The notes under the pieces were generated by a model, which saw only the letters and a program-made list of their open reading frames with translations, did no database searches and had not been told where the DNA came from. From Candidatus Eiseniibacteriota bacterium (GTDB lineage: Bacteria > Eisenbacteria > RBG-16-71-46 > CAIMUX01): a DNA stretch of 64,000 nucleotides. Position 1 is the first letter of the stretch, and each line of letters starts with the position of its first letter. The DNA is taken from contig CAIMUX010000002.1 in NCBI GenBank assembly GCA_903844735.1, positions 62,001 to 126,000 of the forward strand. Reading direction: 5' to 3'. Made by a program: the position numbers and the translations under genes. Positions 41,049 through 50,724 of this stretch are shown here, one piece after another.

Positions 41049-43535
41049 TTAGTTTGTCAGGATCCGGGCGCTCACCACGTTGGAGTCGGTGGATCTTCCC
41101 ACCGTGGTCGAACCCAGCTCCTTGTCGTCGACGACCACCTTGAAGAAGTACCGCGTGGTGTCGGAATCGGCGACGAATAACGTGTGACTCACCCGCTCCT
41201 TCTCCAAGATTTCGGTCTCCGTAGTCGGGAAGGCCGTGCTCGTCGTTCCCTTAAGCAGCCGGTACCTCCTGAAATCGTGGTTGTCATTCCGAGTCCAGCT
41301 CAAGGAAATGCTGTTCGTGGTGGTCCCGCTCACGCTGAGCGTGACCGGGGTGGGAGGCCGGTTCGCCGTAATCACCGATTGTTCGTTGGAGCCGGCCTTG
41401 CCGCCGGCGTCGTCCCGCACAAATACCCGATAGTAGTAGCGCGTGTTGTCAACGAGTTTGTCTTCGCTATAGCTGGTGACCGCCGAGTCCGCAATGGTGC
41501 GGACGAGAGTCGAGCTCTCCCCTACCGCTGGGGCGGTGTCGCGGTAAAGCCGGTATTCGGAAAAATCATGGGCAAGAGACACAGCCCAGGTGGTTATGAC
41601 CGAGGGCGTGAAGGCGTCCGCTACCTCGATCGGCAGGGATAGCGCGACCGGGTCCGGGTCGGCATTCGCCGTCGTCACCTTCAGCTCGTTGCTGCCCGTG
41701 CGGTAGTCGCCCTTGTCGACCACGAAAACGCGGTAGAAATAATCCGTGTTCTCAGTCAAAAGGGAATCGAGATAGCTCACCTTCTCTTTCTGATCGAGAA
41801 AACCCAGCAGAGTCGCGCCCGGTCCCACCCCGGCAAGGGAGGAACGGCGAACTTCGTAGCGGCGGAAGTCGCGAATATCGCTCTGGCCCCAGGAAAGAAG
41901 CACCGCCGTTTCGCCGGTCGAGGTCGGAGTGTTGAGTGTCACCGCGGCGGGCGGCAGGTCGCGGATGGTGGCACTCACCGTGTTGCTCGGCGAAGCGGTG
42001 CCATTCCCGTCCATCACGTCAACGCGGTAGTAGTAGGTCATCCTCTGCTCGAGCTCAGTGCGATCGTCGTAGGTGGTGGTCCCGGCTGCGGTGAGAGTTG
42101 TGAGGAGGCGGCGTTTGGGGTCGGTGTTCAGGTCGGCCTGCTCGCCCCGGATGACGCGGTATTGGGCGAAGGTCGGCGCCAGACAGCGGCTGAAGGAGAG
42201 AGACACCGAGGTTTCCGTGACGTTCGAGGGCACATCCAGTGTCACCGGATCGGGCGCCGGGGCGAGTCGGGGCCTACCCGCCTCCTCGTTGCTCGAACTC
42301 GTGCGGCCGTTGAGGTCGACCACGGTCACGCGGTAGTAGTAGGTCCGGTTCGGGTCGAGGTTGGTGTCTGTGTAGGTGGTGCTGCTCCGAGCGGTGATCT
42401 CGCGGACCTGTACCCGGGCACTGCTGGTGTCGACACCCGGCTCCTCGGCGCGAAACAGTCGGTAGGCGAAAAACCGGCCTGCGTCGGAAGCCGCGCTCCA
42501 ACTCAGCGCGAGCTCACCGGCCGCCGGCGAAACGATCGGGTCGAGAGTGACCGCCGGTGGGTCGTTGCGGACTGTCAGCCGAACGGGGGCGGGGAGCGAC
42601 GGCGCGGCGTTGCCGGCCTCGTCGGTGAAGTCGCCGGTGACCAAGACGTCCACCAGCGCGAGGTCCTGCGGTACGGTGTAATCCAGAGCGTAGATGCCGT
42701 CATCAGCGGCGGCGTCACCGGCGAAACCGTCGTCACGCAAGTCAAGCCGCCTGCCTCCGGTTCCCAACGATACGCCGGCCTGCCCGTGGGGTTCGCCCGC
42801 GTCGAGCCGAAAGTGGAGATGGTCACCCGGCGCCGCCTGGGCGGGGTCGAATGTGAGGCTCTCGATGTCGGCTCGCGTGTCGAGTCGGATCCTGTCTGAG
42901 ACCGACAACGAGAGGTTTCCTTCCGCGTCAATGAAGCGGGCGAAGATCTCTTTCTCGCCGTCGCCTGGCGGAATCTGCCAAGCCAGCGCAGGAACGAAAG
43001 GCTGGATCGGCGCGGCATCCAGGCCGTGTCCATTCGCGACCTGCATGCCCCGGGTCCCATCGGGCACCAGCATGGCCAAGCGAACTGAGAGGCCGCGGGT
43101 TGTCTCACGGCCATCATCCACCTGCATCCCGAAGACTCCCGAGACGACCGTCAGAGACGCTGATCGCTTCCCTTCGAGACCGTTCGAGAGTACGGAGGCG
43201 ACCGACACGAGGTATTCCGTCCCGTTCACCAGGCCGGAGAGGCTCACCGGCGAGTGGGACGTGGAGTCGGCAAGCACCGGTGTCGCATCGTGCTCGGCGC
43301 GATAGATGCGATACACGCTGACAGACTCGACGCCGGAGGAGTCCGATAGGCTCCAGGAGAGCTCCACGCTGCGGTTGCTGACGCGCGCCTGCAACGATGT
43401 CGGCACCGGCGGCCGAACGCCGGTATGATCCGGATCTCGCGGATTGACCGCGGTCTCGAGGGAGTGATCCTTGCTGCACGCGGCGCTGAGGCCGAGGCAG
43501 ACGGTGGCAAGGACGGCGATCGCACGCATTCGCAT
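41049..43535 (-). CDS. fibronectin type III repeat lipoprotein
   Basis: An 828-residue surface lipoprotein with lipobox L-S-A-A-C near residue 20. It contains about six fibronectin type III modules, recognisable by recurring Y-Y-Y-R-V and S-L-S-W/L-L-S-W pairs. A chi-like insert (about 200-320) rich in Asp and Gly (D-D-G-F-A-G-D-A-A-A-D-D-G) may bind calcium. The ATG at 43535 is 6 bases after AGGAG; the ATG at 43541 is too close. It follows the PEGA gene by 9 bases. It is probably an adhesin or scaffold in the cell-surface layer served by the glycan/exosortase operon. Confidence 0.82.
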   Translation of the reverse strand: MRMRAIAVLATVCLGLSAACSKDHSLETAVNPRDPDHTGVRPPVPTSLQARVSNRSVELSWSLSDSSGVESVSVYRIYRAEHDATPVLADSTSHSPVSLSGLVNGTEYLVSVASVLSNGLEGKRSASLTVVSGVFGMQVDDGRETTRGLSVRLAMLVPDGTRGMQVANGHGLDAAPIQPFVPALAWQIPPGDGEKEIFARFIDAEGNLSLSVSDRIRLDTRADIESLTFDPAQAAPGDHLHFRLDAGEPHGQAGVSLGTGGRRLDLRDDGFAGDAAADDGIYALDYTVPQDLALVDVLVTGDFTDEAGNAAPSLPAPVRLTVRNDPPAVTLDPIVSPAAGELALSWSAASDAGRFFAYRLFRAEEPGVDTSSARVQVREITARSSTTYTDTNLDPNRTYYYRVTVVDLNGRTSSSNEEAGRPRLAPAPDPVTLDVPSNVTETSVSLSFSRCLAPTFAQYRVIRGEQADLNTDPKRRLLTTLTAAGTTTYDDRTELEQRMTYYYRVDVMDGNGTASPSNTVSATIRDLPPAAVTLNTPTSTGETAVLLSWGQSDIRDFRRYEVRRSSLAGVGPGATLLGFLDQKEKVSYLDSLLTENTDYFYRVFVVDKGDYRTGSNELKVTTANADPDPVALSLPIEVADAFTPSVITTWAVSLAHDFSEYRLYRDTAPAVGESSTLVRTIADSAVTSYSEDKLVDNTRYYYRVFVRDDAGGKAGSNEQSVITANRPPTPVTLSVSGTTTNSISLSWTRNDNHDFRRYRLLKGTTSTAFPTTETEILEKERVSHTLFVADSDTTRYFFKVVVDDKELGSTTVGRSTDSNVVSARILTN

Positions 43536-43544
43536 GATCATCTC

Positions 43545-44369
43545 CTAATTCCAGCGCAGGCGCAAGCCGCCCCGCAAACTGCCCGCGGGCGAGACGTCCG
43601 CGAGCCAACCGATCATTCCGCGATCGTTGCCGACCGGCAAATCCGCGCGGCTCGTCATTCCGGAGGAGAGAACCTCGCCCGTCGGGGCAAAGAAAAGGGT
43701 GTCGAGCACGTTCACGGCATAGATCCCGCCCAGCCCGAACAGGGCGACGCGGCGCCGGTCGTAGCTCCGATCTGCCTTCTCGGATGCGCGGCGCACGACC
43801 TCTAAGCCGGCCCGCAAGTCTCCCTCGACTCTTATATCTTCGTACACCCGCCTGGCCGCGTCGAAGTCGTCGACGTCGTCGCGGTAGGCCTCGTGCGTCC
43901 AAACGACACAGCCCGCGGCCACGGCGCTCCCAAGAACCAAGAGCGTCCCTTTCGACTTCTGGCCGCGATAAAGCTGACCCCAGCCCGGGACCACCACGCT
44001 TCGCAGGAGGCTCTTCTCGACGGTTTTCTTTCCCAGCTTGACTTGAAGTTGACCGATGCCGCCGGGCCCCAGCACGATCTCCCCGGTCCAAGCCTCGTAC
44101 CCGGGCAGGCGGATTTCGACCCGATACAGGCCGCTCACCTCACGGTAGAGACGCCACGGTGTGAGCCCGGTCCACTCGTACGCCCCGCGCAGGATCACCA
44201 CGGCTCCGGGGGGGGCGCTGTCCACGACCAGAGTCGGGGTGGCGCCGATGCCACCGGGCGGAGTCGCGACGGGCGGATCCTGCGCCGCGGCCGAGGCCGC
44301 CACAAGAGCGAGGAGTAGGACGCCTATCCCGGCGGGGACCGCCCCGCCACGTTGCCGAATCCCGTTCAT
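43545..44369 (-). CDS. PEGA-domain protein with DUF5683-like membrane domain
   Basis: A 274-residue exported protein. A signal peptide (about 10-30) is followed by a PEGA beta-sandwich (about 45-110, V-D-S-A-P-P-G-A-V-V ... G-Y-E-A-W-T-G-E-I). The segment L-R-S-V-V-V-P-G-W-G-Q-L-Y-R-G-Q-K-S-K-G is the signature of DUF5683-like proteins, with one or two membrane helices after it. The ATG at 44369 has GGAGG upstream. It lies between the polysaccharide polymerase gene and the fibronectin protein gene; PEGA domains are common in surface-layer associated proteins. Confidence 0.72.
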   Translation of the reverse strand: MNGIRQRGGAVPAGIGVLLLALVAASAAAQDPPVATPPGGIGATPTLVVDSAPPGAVVILRGAYEWTGLTPWRLYREVSGLYRVEIRLPGYEAWTGEIVLGPGGIGQLQVKLGKKTVEKSLLRSVVVPGWGQLYRGQKSKGTLLVLGSAVAAGCVVWTHEAYRDDVDDFDAARRVYEDIRVEGDLRAGLEVVRRASEKADRSYDRRRVALFGLGGIYAVNVLDTLFFAPTGEVLSSGMTSRADLPVGNDRGMIGWLADVSPAGSLRGGLRLRWN

Positions 44370-44434
44370 CCCTGGGTTCCTCCGTTTCCGCGTCGCATTG
44401 GGCGCGGAGCCGCATTACGCGCCGATTTCATCCG

Positions 44435-46027
44435 TCACCGAGCATTGGCCATGATGACCGAAGCCCCTGGGTCGTTCAAGCGTTTCCGATCCGCTTCGTC
44501 CGCCTCGGAGATTCCCGCCGCCAGCAGGGCGCGAGCGCGAAAGACCAAAGCGGTGAGCAGCGAGATCATCCCCGCCATGTTGAAGGCGTAGAACCTGCCC
44601 CCGAAAATGTTCGACACCATGAACACCACGATCGCCGACTGGTAGGCAAGCCCAAGCGACCGGGGAAAACCGGGGGCGCGCAGAAGCGCGGAAGCCCCGC
44701 TCAAACCAGCGAAGAAGAGGCTGAGCAACAGAAGCAAACCCGGTATGCCGGTCTCCGCCGCCGTCTCCAGGTAGAGATTATGGGCCGGCCGCACGCGCCC
44801 GATCCGCTTTCCGATTTCCGTCGAGATATTGGCATAGCCTACCCCGACGATCGGATTTCCGGCGATGATCTCAAGCGAGGCCCGCCACAACTCAAGGCGG
44901 CCTCCCGAATCCTTGTTGAGCGCGTCACCGCGGCTGGATTCGTCAGTGGCGGCCTGCTCCGTGCTCATCACTCGCTGCCTGGCGTAGTCCGGAGCCCACA
45001 AGAAGAATGTCCCAACCAGGACAGAAAGCACGACGACCCAGACGATCCCAAGGCGAAAGGCGGCCAGCAACAGGCCGACGATGAAGCCGACATAGGCGCC
45101 GCGCGACGCGGGGATGATCATCCCCACGGCCAATGCCAGGGCCGAGCCCAGAAGCAACATCCGTTTCCGCATGTCATGGTAGCCCGCCTGGAGCAGACCG
45201 AGAGTGAAAGCTGTCGCGGTGGCGAAATAGGCGGCCGCCTCATTAATCGCCCCGATGCCGCCGCCCACACGGCGCTGCCATCCGCTCCCCGCGGCCCCGT
45301 GGACGAGGCCGAAGAGTCCCAATGCCGAGCCGATACAGAACAGAAGAGCCAGGACCCGAATCTGCTTCCAGGTTTGTACAAAGTTGTATATCGGCACAAA
45401 GAGAATGAGCCCGCACAGAGCTCCCCACAGCCCGGGTATGAATGCCAGGAATAGTCGGAATCCTCCTTCGCTCATGACTACCGAACGGAGGGCGGCGAAA
45501 CAGTACCAAGCAAGGAAGAGCAGCAGAGGAAGGCCCCACGGGGACGCTGTGGTACCGACCCGTCGATGGGAGATGCTGTTGCCCGCCCAGCCCAGAAAGA
45601 TCGACGCGATGAGGAGGTTCATCCCGTTCACCATCGGGAGCGGCGAGACCGGCATGTAGTCGAGGTAGACCCAGGCCAGGGGCAGCAGGCCCAGCGCCCA
45701 CGCCGGACGGGCGAGAATGATCAGTGCCAATGCGGCGCCGGCGACGATCTTCAAAATCCGGTGCGGTGCTTGGCCCATGTTGTAGTGGAGGTACGATACG
45801 GCGAGGGCACACGCGATCGCCAGTGCTCCCAATAGGAGCAGAAAGAGCTTGTTCCGGTACCGGCCAAGAATCGTCGGATCGGGCTGACCGAACCCGGCGA
45901 AGCCCGGCGGAGGCTGCACCCCTCCAGACGGCGCCCACCCGGGCGGTTCGCCGGGAGGCACGAAAGGCCGGCGATCGACCGGCGGGTTGCCGGCTCCGGT
46001 CGGCGTGCCCGCGTCCGATGCAATCAT
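44435..46027 (-). CDS. O-antigen ligase / polysaccharide polymerase (Wzy_C family)
   Basis: A 530-residue integral membrane protein with about 12 helices after a proline-rich cytoplasmic N-terminus of 55 residues. The large periplasmic loop contains R-L-E-L-W-R-A-S-L-E-I-I and N-P-I-V-G-V-G-Y-A-N followed by A-H-N-L-Y-L-E, the Wzy_C/WaaL ligase signature with the functional His. It joins or polymerises undecaprenyl-linked oligosaccharides. Its start overlaps the upstream stop by ATGA, placing it in the exosortase/polysaccharide operon. Confidence 0.87.
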   Translation of the reverse strand: MIASDAGTPTGAGNPPVDRRPFVPPGEPPGWAPSGGVQPPPGFAGFGQPDPTILGRYRNKLFLLLLGALAIACALAVSYLHYNMGQAPHRILKIVAGAALALIILARPAWALGLLPLAWVYLDYMPVSPLPMVNGMNLLIASIFLGWAGNSISHRRVGTTASPWGLPLLLFLAWYCFAALRSVVMSEGGFRLFLAFIPGLWGALCGLILFVPIYNFVQTWKQIRVLALLFCIGSALGLFGLVHGAAGSGWQRRVGGGIGAINEAAAYFATATAFTLGLLQAGYHDMRKRMLLLGSALALAVGMIIPASRGAYVGFIVGLLLAAFRLGIVWVVVLSVLVGTFFLWAPDYARQRVMSTEQAATDESSRGDALNKDSGGRLELWRASLEIIAGNPIVGVGYANISTEIGKRIGRVRPAHNLYLETAAETGIPGLLLLLSLFFAGLSGASALLRAPGFPRSLGLAYQSAIVVFMVSNIFGGRFYAFNMAGMISLLTALVFRARALLAAGISEADEADRKRLNDPGASVIMANAR

Positions 46028-47673
46028 GGGCGGACCTCAGTTGGGTTCCCGGGTTCGGCACCCGCGCGCCTCGGCCTTAGTGATACCCGCCCAACGGCGA
46101 GCCCCGCGCGTTCGGTGGAGGTCTCGGCGCATGCGGTGGCCCAGGCGGCGAGGCGTTCTCCCACGCTGCGGTCCGGCAACGCGGCTCTTGTCTCCTCGGC
46201 CGTGCGGTGGAGCAGAGCGGCAGCCCGCAGCCAGGATTCCGCCGATATCGACGACTCCTCGGCGGTCGCCGTGAGCAGCGCGCCCCAGATCACCGCGGCC
46301 AGAGGTCTGGCCGAGAGCTCGAGCGCCCGGGCAGCGGAATCGTCGGTCCGCAACCCACGCGGCGCGAATGCCACGATGCCGAACACTTCCGGGCCGGATG
46401 ACAGCGCCACGAAGAGCCGAAATCCCTGGCGCTCCACCAGTTCGAAGTTCTCGACATAGGCGGCCATGCGGGCAATGCTTGCAGGAGGGGTGGTGAGATC
46501 CACGACAGGTGCCCAGGGGCGGAACAGGTCCGGAAGTGGATTGTCGAGATGAAGGAACGGCAGCGGGGAGTCATGGGTGGACCACGGTTCGTATCCCGGC
46601 GGATCGTCGCACCGAATCCACAGTGCCGAGCTCGCGTAAGCAAGGTTTTCCTCAAAGAGGCCGACGGTGGATCTGAGCACGGCCCCTGTTGCGGGGCGCG
46701 GGCAGGCCGAGGTACGCAGGGGCCGCCAATCCCAGTCGTAGCGGGCCGGCAGCACCGGCACACGGAACCAAGCCCGGGCCCGTCCTCGCAGTCCAGGGGC
46801 GAGCCAAAACGTCGCGAAGCCGCCGACAAGGATGGCCCCCCCCCAGTGAAACCAGAGGAGCCTTCCCTCCGGCACGACCTTCTCGATGGTCTCGCCGATC
46901 ACAGCCAGCGCGATCAGAAAGACGCCCAGCCCCACTAGCGCGCCCGAGGAGATGCCGCAGCGTGCGTGATCGGGCAACGTCAGGTCGTCCGTCTCCCGCG
47001 AGAGGAAGGTCGGCAGGGCCGTCAGGGCAGCGGGGAGCGCGCCGAGGGTAGCCAGCGAGAGGACGTGGAGCGCGGCGCCGCCGTAGAGCAGCGTCTGCCC
47101 GGTCACGAGGAAGATCGCGAGTGAAGTGAGAAGAAATCCGGCTGCCGCACGACGGAGGCGCGGCTTCCTTGCACGCCGGGCGGATTCCCAGAAGGACTGG
47201 AAGAGAACGACGCTTACAGCCCCGACAAGCAGGAGTTCCCCAAGCAGAGCGCGAGCGGCCAGGTTACCGATTTCGAAAGAAGGGCTCTGCCCCTGGAGTG
47301 CAATGCGGGCAGCCCCGACACCGAAGGCGCCCGCGAGGAGAAGCACGAGGCTTGTGCCGGCCGCTAGCGCAACCCAAGGCACCCCGAACCGCCCCCACCC
47401 CCCTCTTTCGCGTCCGAAGCGAAACGCCAGAACGAGAACGAGGGCCGGAAATGCAACCAGCCCGAGGCTCGCCCCGGCGGCCAGAAACTGCGTCAGAACC
47501 GCCCTCGGCCGCAACTGCGCGGCGGCGAGAAAACTCACTGGCAACAGCACGGCCACCGCAAACAGCGCAAAAGCAGTTCTCCCGGCGGGAGGACCCCTCC
47601 GGTGCAGCGCCGCGATCGTCGCCAACAAGAGCGCGGCGATCGCTGGGACGGGTATGAGCGCCCAAGGATTCAT
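46024..47673 (-). CDS. membrane sensor-like protein resembling the N-terminus of PrsK
   Basis: A 549-residue protein with about eight membrane helices (1-290) and then a cytoplasmic GAF-like domain (about 330-500, with F-V-A-L-S-S-G and G-I-V-A-F-A-P-R). This is the front half of PrsK histidine kinases linked to PEP-CTERM/exosortase loci, but the H-box and ATPase domains are missing. It starts 11 bases after the TPR lipoprotein gene, without a clear ribosome site, and is coupled to the polymerase gene by ATGA. It may sense a signal and pass it to a separate kinase such as the one at 20-21.8 kb, which is speculation. Confidence 0.68.
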   Translation of the reverse strand: MNPWALIPVPAIAALLLATIAALHRRGPPAGRTAFALFAVAVLLPVSFLAAAQLRPRAVLTQFLAAGASLGLVAFPALVLVLAFRFGRERGGWGRFGVPWVALAAGTSLVLLLAGAFGVGAARIALQGQSPSFEIGNLAARALLGELLLVGAVSVVLFQSFWESARRARKPRLRRAAAGFLLTSLAIFLVTGQTLLYGGAALHVLSLATLGALPAALTALPTFLSRETDDLTLPDHARCGISSGALVGLGVFLIALAVIGETIEKVVPEGRLLWFHWGGAILVGGFATFWLAPGLRGRARAWFRVPVLPARYDWDWRPLRTSACPRPATGAVLRSTVGLFEENLAYASSALWIRCDDPPGYEPWSTHDSPLPFLHLDNPLPDLFRPWAPVVDLTTPPASIARMAAYVENFELVERQGFRLFVALSSGPEVFGIVAFAPRGLRTDDSAARALELSARPLAAVIWGALLTATAEESSISAESWLRAAALLHRTAEETRAALPDRSVGERLAAWATACAETSTERAGLAVGRVSLRPRRAGAEPGNPTEVRP

Positions 47674-47684
47674 GGAGGTCGGCT

Positions 47685-49235
47685 CTAGGAGCCGCTGCTC
47701 CCACCCGATCGGGTTACTCTGTCCCTGGCTGCCTTCGCCAGTGGATGAGTGGGGTACTTCGAGATCAGAGCCTGTAGCACGCGAATGCTCCCCTGCCGAT
47801 CACCAAGTTTCCCGTCCAAGATCTGGGCCGCTTCCACCAATGCCGAAGGAGATCGTTGGTCGCGCGGAAACGCGTTGGCTCGGTCCTCTAGCAACCGCGC
47901 TAGCCGCGTCCAGTCACGAAGTCGAAGGCGTGCATCCAGGAGCCGATCGATGGCCATCATGACGAGCGGTCCTTGCGCCGGATCGGATCGCAGATCGGCA
48001 ATGAGCAGTTCATACCCTTGCTCGGCCTCCTGGAGGGTGGCCCGCATCGCCAGGCTGTCGTTACCGGCCCGGTAGTATTCCGCTACTTGGATGGGTGCCA
48101 AGAGCCCCGCCCGCGTGCGCGGGAAGTCGGTGGCCACGGCGCGCAGCTCGCGGATCGCATCGGACTTCCGTCCGCTGGCAGCAAGAACCAGTCCCTTCTG
48201 GAACCGAGCCTGGGCGGCGTTCTCGGGGTCACGCGGACTGTCGAGGCCGACGCGATCAAGGACGGCAAGCGCTGAGTCAGGCTGACCGGCCGAGGCCAGC
48301 ATCACGGCCAGGCGAATTCCAGCCTGCAAGCCGGCCGATTTGCCGGGAAAGTCCCGGAAGACCTCGCGATAGACCCGGACGGCGGCCCCGGGGGTATCCG
48401 GCAGTTGCTCCAAGAGCTGACCAAGGAGAAAGCCTATTCCTGGAGCGAGCTCGCCGGCGGTCGGGAGGGACCGAGCCTGTTCCAGAACCGCCACGGCCTC
48501 AGGTACCCGGCGGTTTCGAGCCAGAAGATCGGCCTTCAGAGTGAGGGCTACCACCTCGGTCGCGGTGGCGGGGTGTTCCTGGGTCACGCGATCGTAGTAG
48601 GACAGGGCGTCGGCTATGGCCGCCTCCGCTTCCCCCGATCGCCCGGCCGAGGCGTAGGCGCTGATGCGCGCCATCGGGGCCTGGAGCACCGGCAGGAAGG
48701 GGCTTCCGTCCGTCTGCGCGGGCGGTAGTTTCGTGTACATCTCGCGACAGACGTCCGCCAGAGAGTCCGCACTACCCGCGAGGGCCATGGTCTGGAGCAG
48801 ATCGCCGAAGAACTCGACCGCCATCGCCGGATCACCCACGGCCTCGTTCCGGAGATCCCACAGGACCTGCCCGGCCTGTGCCCGCTGACCCGCCGCGAGG
48901 CGCAGACCCGCTAGGCGTCGAGCGGCCAGAATCCGGGAGCGCGTCAAAGATCGGCGCAGATCTGGGTCCCTTCCGGCCGCGGCCAGAGGATAGCGAGCAA
49001 GGACCTGCTCATACGCCCGCATCGCCGGACGCATGGCGTCAATTCCTGCCTGAGGGCGCAGGCCGAGCCGCTGTTCCATCCGGCCCGCCTTCCAGCAGGC
49101 CCGCTCCGCTTCGTAGCTCGACCCCATAGGCCCGCCGCTGCAGCCCGACAGCAACCCCAATATGCAGCCGCCGAATAGGAGGCCGGCAAGCAGGCTCGTT
49201 GAACGACTGCTTGATCTTCGTGCGTCGTCCATCAT
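47685..49235 (-). CDS. TPR-repeat lipoprotein
   Basis: A 516-residue lipoprotein. The hydrophobic signal ends in L-L-S-G-C (lipidated Cys near 32). The rest is all-helical tetratricopeptide-like repeats (A-A-A-I-A-D-A-L-S-Y-Y-D ... A-V-R-V-Y-R-E-V-F-R-D-F-P), similar to PrsT/PEP-CTERM-associated TPR lipoproteins that assist export of polysaccharide. The ATG at 49235 has AAGGAGG 6 bases upstream and overlaps the previous stop by ATGA. The open frame continues upstream into other genes but without coding character. Confidence 0.78.
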   Translation of the reverse strand: MMDDARRSSSRSTSLLAGLLFGGCILGLLSGCSGGPMGSSYEAERACWKAGRMEQRLGLRPQAGIDAMRPAMRAYEQVLARYPLAAAGRDPDLRRSLTRSRILAARRLAGLRLAAGQRAQAGQVLWDLRNEAVGDPAMAVEFFGDLLQTMALAGSADSLADVCREMYTKLPPAQTDGSPFLPVLQAPMARISAYASAGRSGEAEAAIADALSYYDRVTQEHPATATEVVALTLKADLLARNRRVPEAVAVLEQARSLPTAGELAPGIGFLLGQLLEQLPDTPGAAVRVYREVFRDFPGKSAGLQAGIRLAVMLASAGQPDSALAVLDRVGLDSPRDPENAAQARFQKGLVLAASGRKSDAIRELRAVATDFPRTRAGLLAPIQVAEYYRAGNDSLAMRATLQEAEQGYELLIADLRSDPAQGPLVMMAIDRLLDARLRLRDWTRLARLLEDRANAFPRDQRSPSALVEAAQILDGKLGDRQGSIRVLQALISKYPTHPLAKAARDRVTRSGGSSGS

Positions 49236-50080
49236 CCGCGGCCTCCTTCCAGGCCCACACCGCGAGCGCCCCAGATCCGCACCCCCGCGGTGATGACAAA
49301 GAAGGCCGCGAAGGCGTAGATCGCGATCGCGGTGAGAACGACCAAGCCCATCAGTTCCGGGGTCATCCTCAGCACGATCGCCTCTCGATGGCGCACGGCG
49401 TAGTCGACGAGGAGGTTCAGGAAGTTGGGCACGAGAACCACGAGAACAACCGCTAGCGGCGCCCGGCCCAGCATGCGGAACGTGTCCGCGAACGCACCTT
49501 TCAGTGAACGCTTCCCAAGCAAGAGCGCTGCGGGACCGAAAAGGAACGCCGACTCGATCAGAACCCCGGCCAGAAACACGCCTCCCCGCTGGAAGCGCTG
49601 CGCCACTGGCCCAAGGCTCCCGTCCGCACGCACCGGCAGCACCATAGGCAGAAGGAAGGCCACGAGAAGCGGCAGGACGGAAACCGGCAGACGCAGAACG
49701 AGGAGCTTGACATAGGCCCGGCCGGCCTCGCCCCGGCTCCCCTGAGGATCGAGGCCCATGGCAAGTCTCCAGGCAATGAGCCATGCCGTTCCAAAGATCC
49801 ACGCACCGAGGACGACGTCGAAAAAGACATTGAACCAACTGAAGAGCCCCGGTAGGCCGAGATAGAAACCCGGGTAGTGCAGCGCGCCCGGACCGCCCAA
49901 ACCGCGCAGTAACGGCACCAGAAACCAGGCCACCAGGGGCCGATGGAACTGCGTGAGCAGAAGCAGGCACAGGCCGTTGACAGAGAACAAGAGGAGAAAC
50001 GGCGACCACAGAGCTCTCCTTCCCTGCCCACGAAAGCTCTCGATGACGGCCCAGAGGGCCAGGTTCAACTGCCCGATCAT
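49232..50080 (-). CDS. polytopic membrane protein of unknown function
   Basis: A 282-residue protein with about six transmembrane helices. There is no motif I can assign; the fold of evenly spaced helices with small loops recalls YIP1- or DUF4013-like proteins. It is coupled on both sides by ATGA overlaps to EpsI and the TPR lipoprotein, so it very likely works with the exosortase/polysaccharide export system. Confidence 0.7.
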   Translation of the reverse strand: MIGQLNLALWAVIESFRGQGRRALWSPFLLLFSVNGLCLLLLTQFHRPLVAWFLVPLLRGLGGPGALHYPGFYLGLPGLFSWFNVFFDVVLGAWIFGTAWLIAWRLAMGLDPQGSRGEAGRAYVKLLVLRLPVSVLPLLVAFLLPMVLPVRADGSLGPVAQRFQRGGVFLAGVLIESAFLFGPAALLLGKRSLKGAFADTFRMLGRAPLAVVLVVLVPNFLNLLVDYAVRHREAIVLRMTPELMGLVVLTAIAIYAFAAFFVITAGVRIWGARGVGLEGGRG

Positions 50081-50724
50081 GGTATCGCCTCCTGCCGCGC
50101 ACCTTCCTCCGGGAAAAATCCCGGCAGGTGCGGGGCCAGGTCGCGCGTGATGTCCGCGATGGTGCGCTCCGCGGCGCCCATGTCACCCGTGTCCATCGTG
50201 GAGATGCGTACGAATGCTCCGAAAGAACGGTTGTTCCGCAGGCCCTGGAAGAACATCCTATCCCTCCATCCCTTGACGTCCGCGAGGGGGCCTCCCGCGG
50301 TGAACCAGAAACACCGCACCACTTCGCGGTGCGGGCCCTGCACCGCCACGAAGGTGCGGTACGGGAACGGCCCGATAGCGGTAGCGACGCTCCCCGGCGG
50401 CAGCTCCTGCACCTGATATCCCTGGGATCGGTAACAAATCTGCGGGTCGTGCGCACCCAACCTCGCGTTCTGGAAATAGGCGATCACGAGCCAGACCGGG
50501 ATTCCGTCCGCCCGCGTGTACTGTCGGATAAGGTAGTCGTCCGGGTCGAGGTCGTCCAGCACCGCCTGATCGAGCGTGAGTTTCGTGCCGGGCATCCCCG
50601 CCAGCTCCATCGGGCAGGCTTCCAGACGGGTTCCCTCGAGCGTCAGCGGGCGGAAGGCGATTACGTATCCGGCGAGCAGAGCAAGCATGGCCAGGGAAGT
50701 CAGGACCCTTGCGTTTCTCAGCAT
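50077..50724 (-). CDS. epsI: exosortase-associated EpsI protein
   Basis: A 215-residue EpsI-family protein with one N-terminal membrane helix (about 6-26). The conserved motif H-D-P-Q-I-C-Y contains H92 and C97, and R-C-F-W-F-T is also present. EpsI occurs with, or fused to, exosortases in exopolysaccharide loci; its exact reaction is not known. The ATG at 50724 overlaps the exosortase stop by 7 bases. Confidence 0.87.
   Translation of the reverse strand: MLRNARVLTSLAMLALLAGYVIAFRPLTLEGTRLEACPMELAGMPGTKLTLDQAVLDDLDPDDYLIRQYTRADGIPVWLVIAYFQNARLGAHDPQICYRSQGYQVQELPPGSVATAIGPFPYRTFVAVQGPHREVVRCFWFTAGGPLADVKGWRDRMFFQGLRNNRSFGAFVRISTMDTGDMGAAERTIADITRDLAPHLPGFFPEEGARQEAIP

Noticed and set aside
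49236-50456. Upstream extension of the TPR lipoprotein frame to 923 residues
   Set aside because: The region encodes the membrane and EpsI proteins in other frames; the lipoprotein signal begins at 49235.
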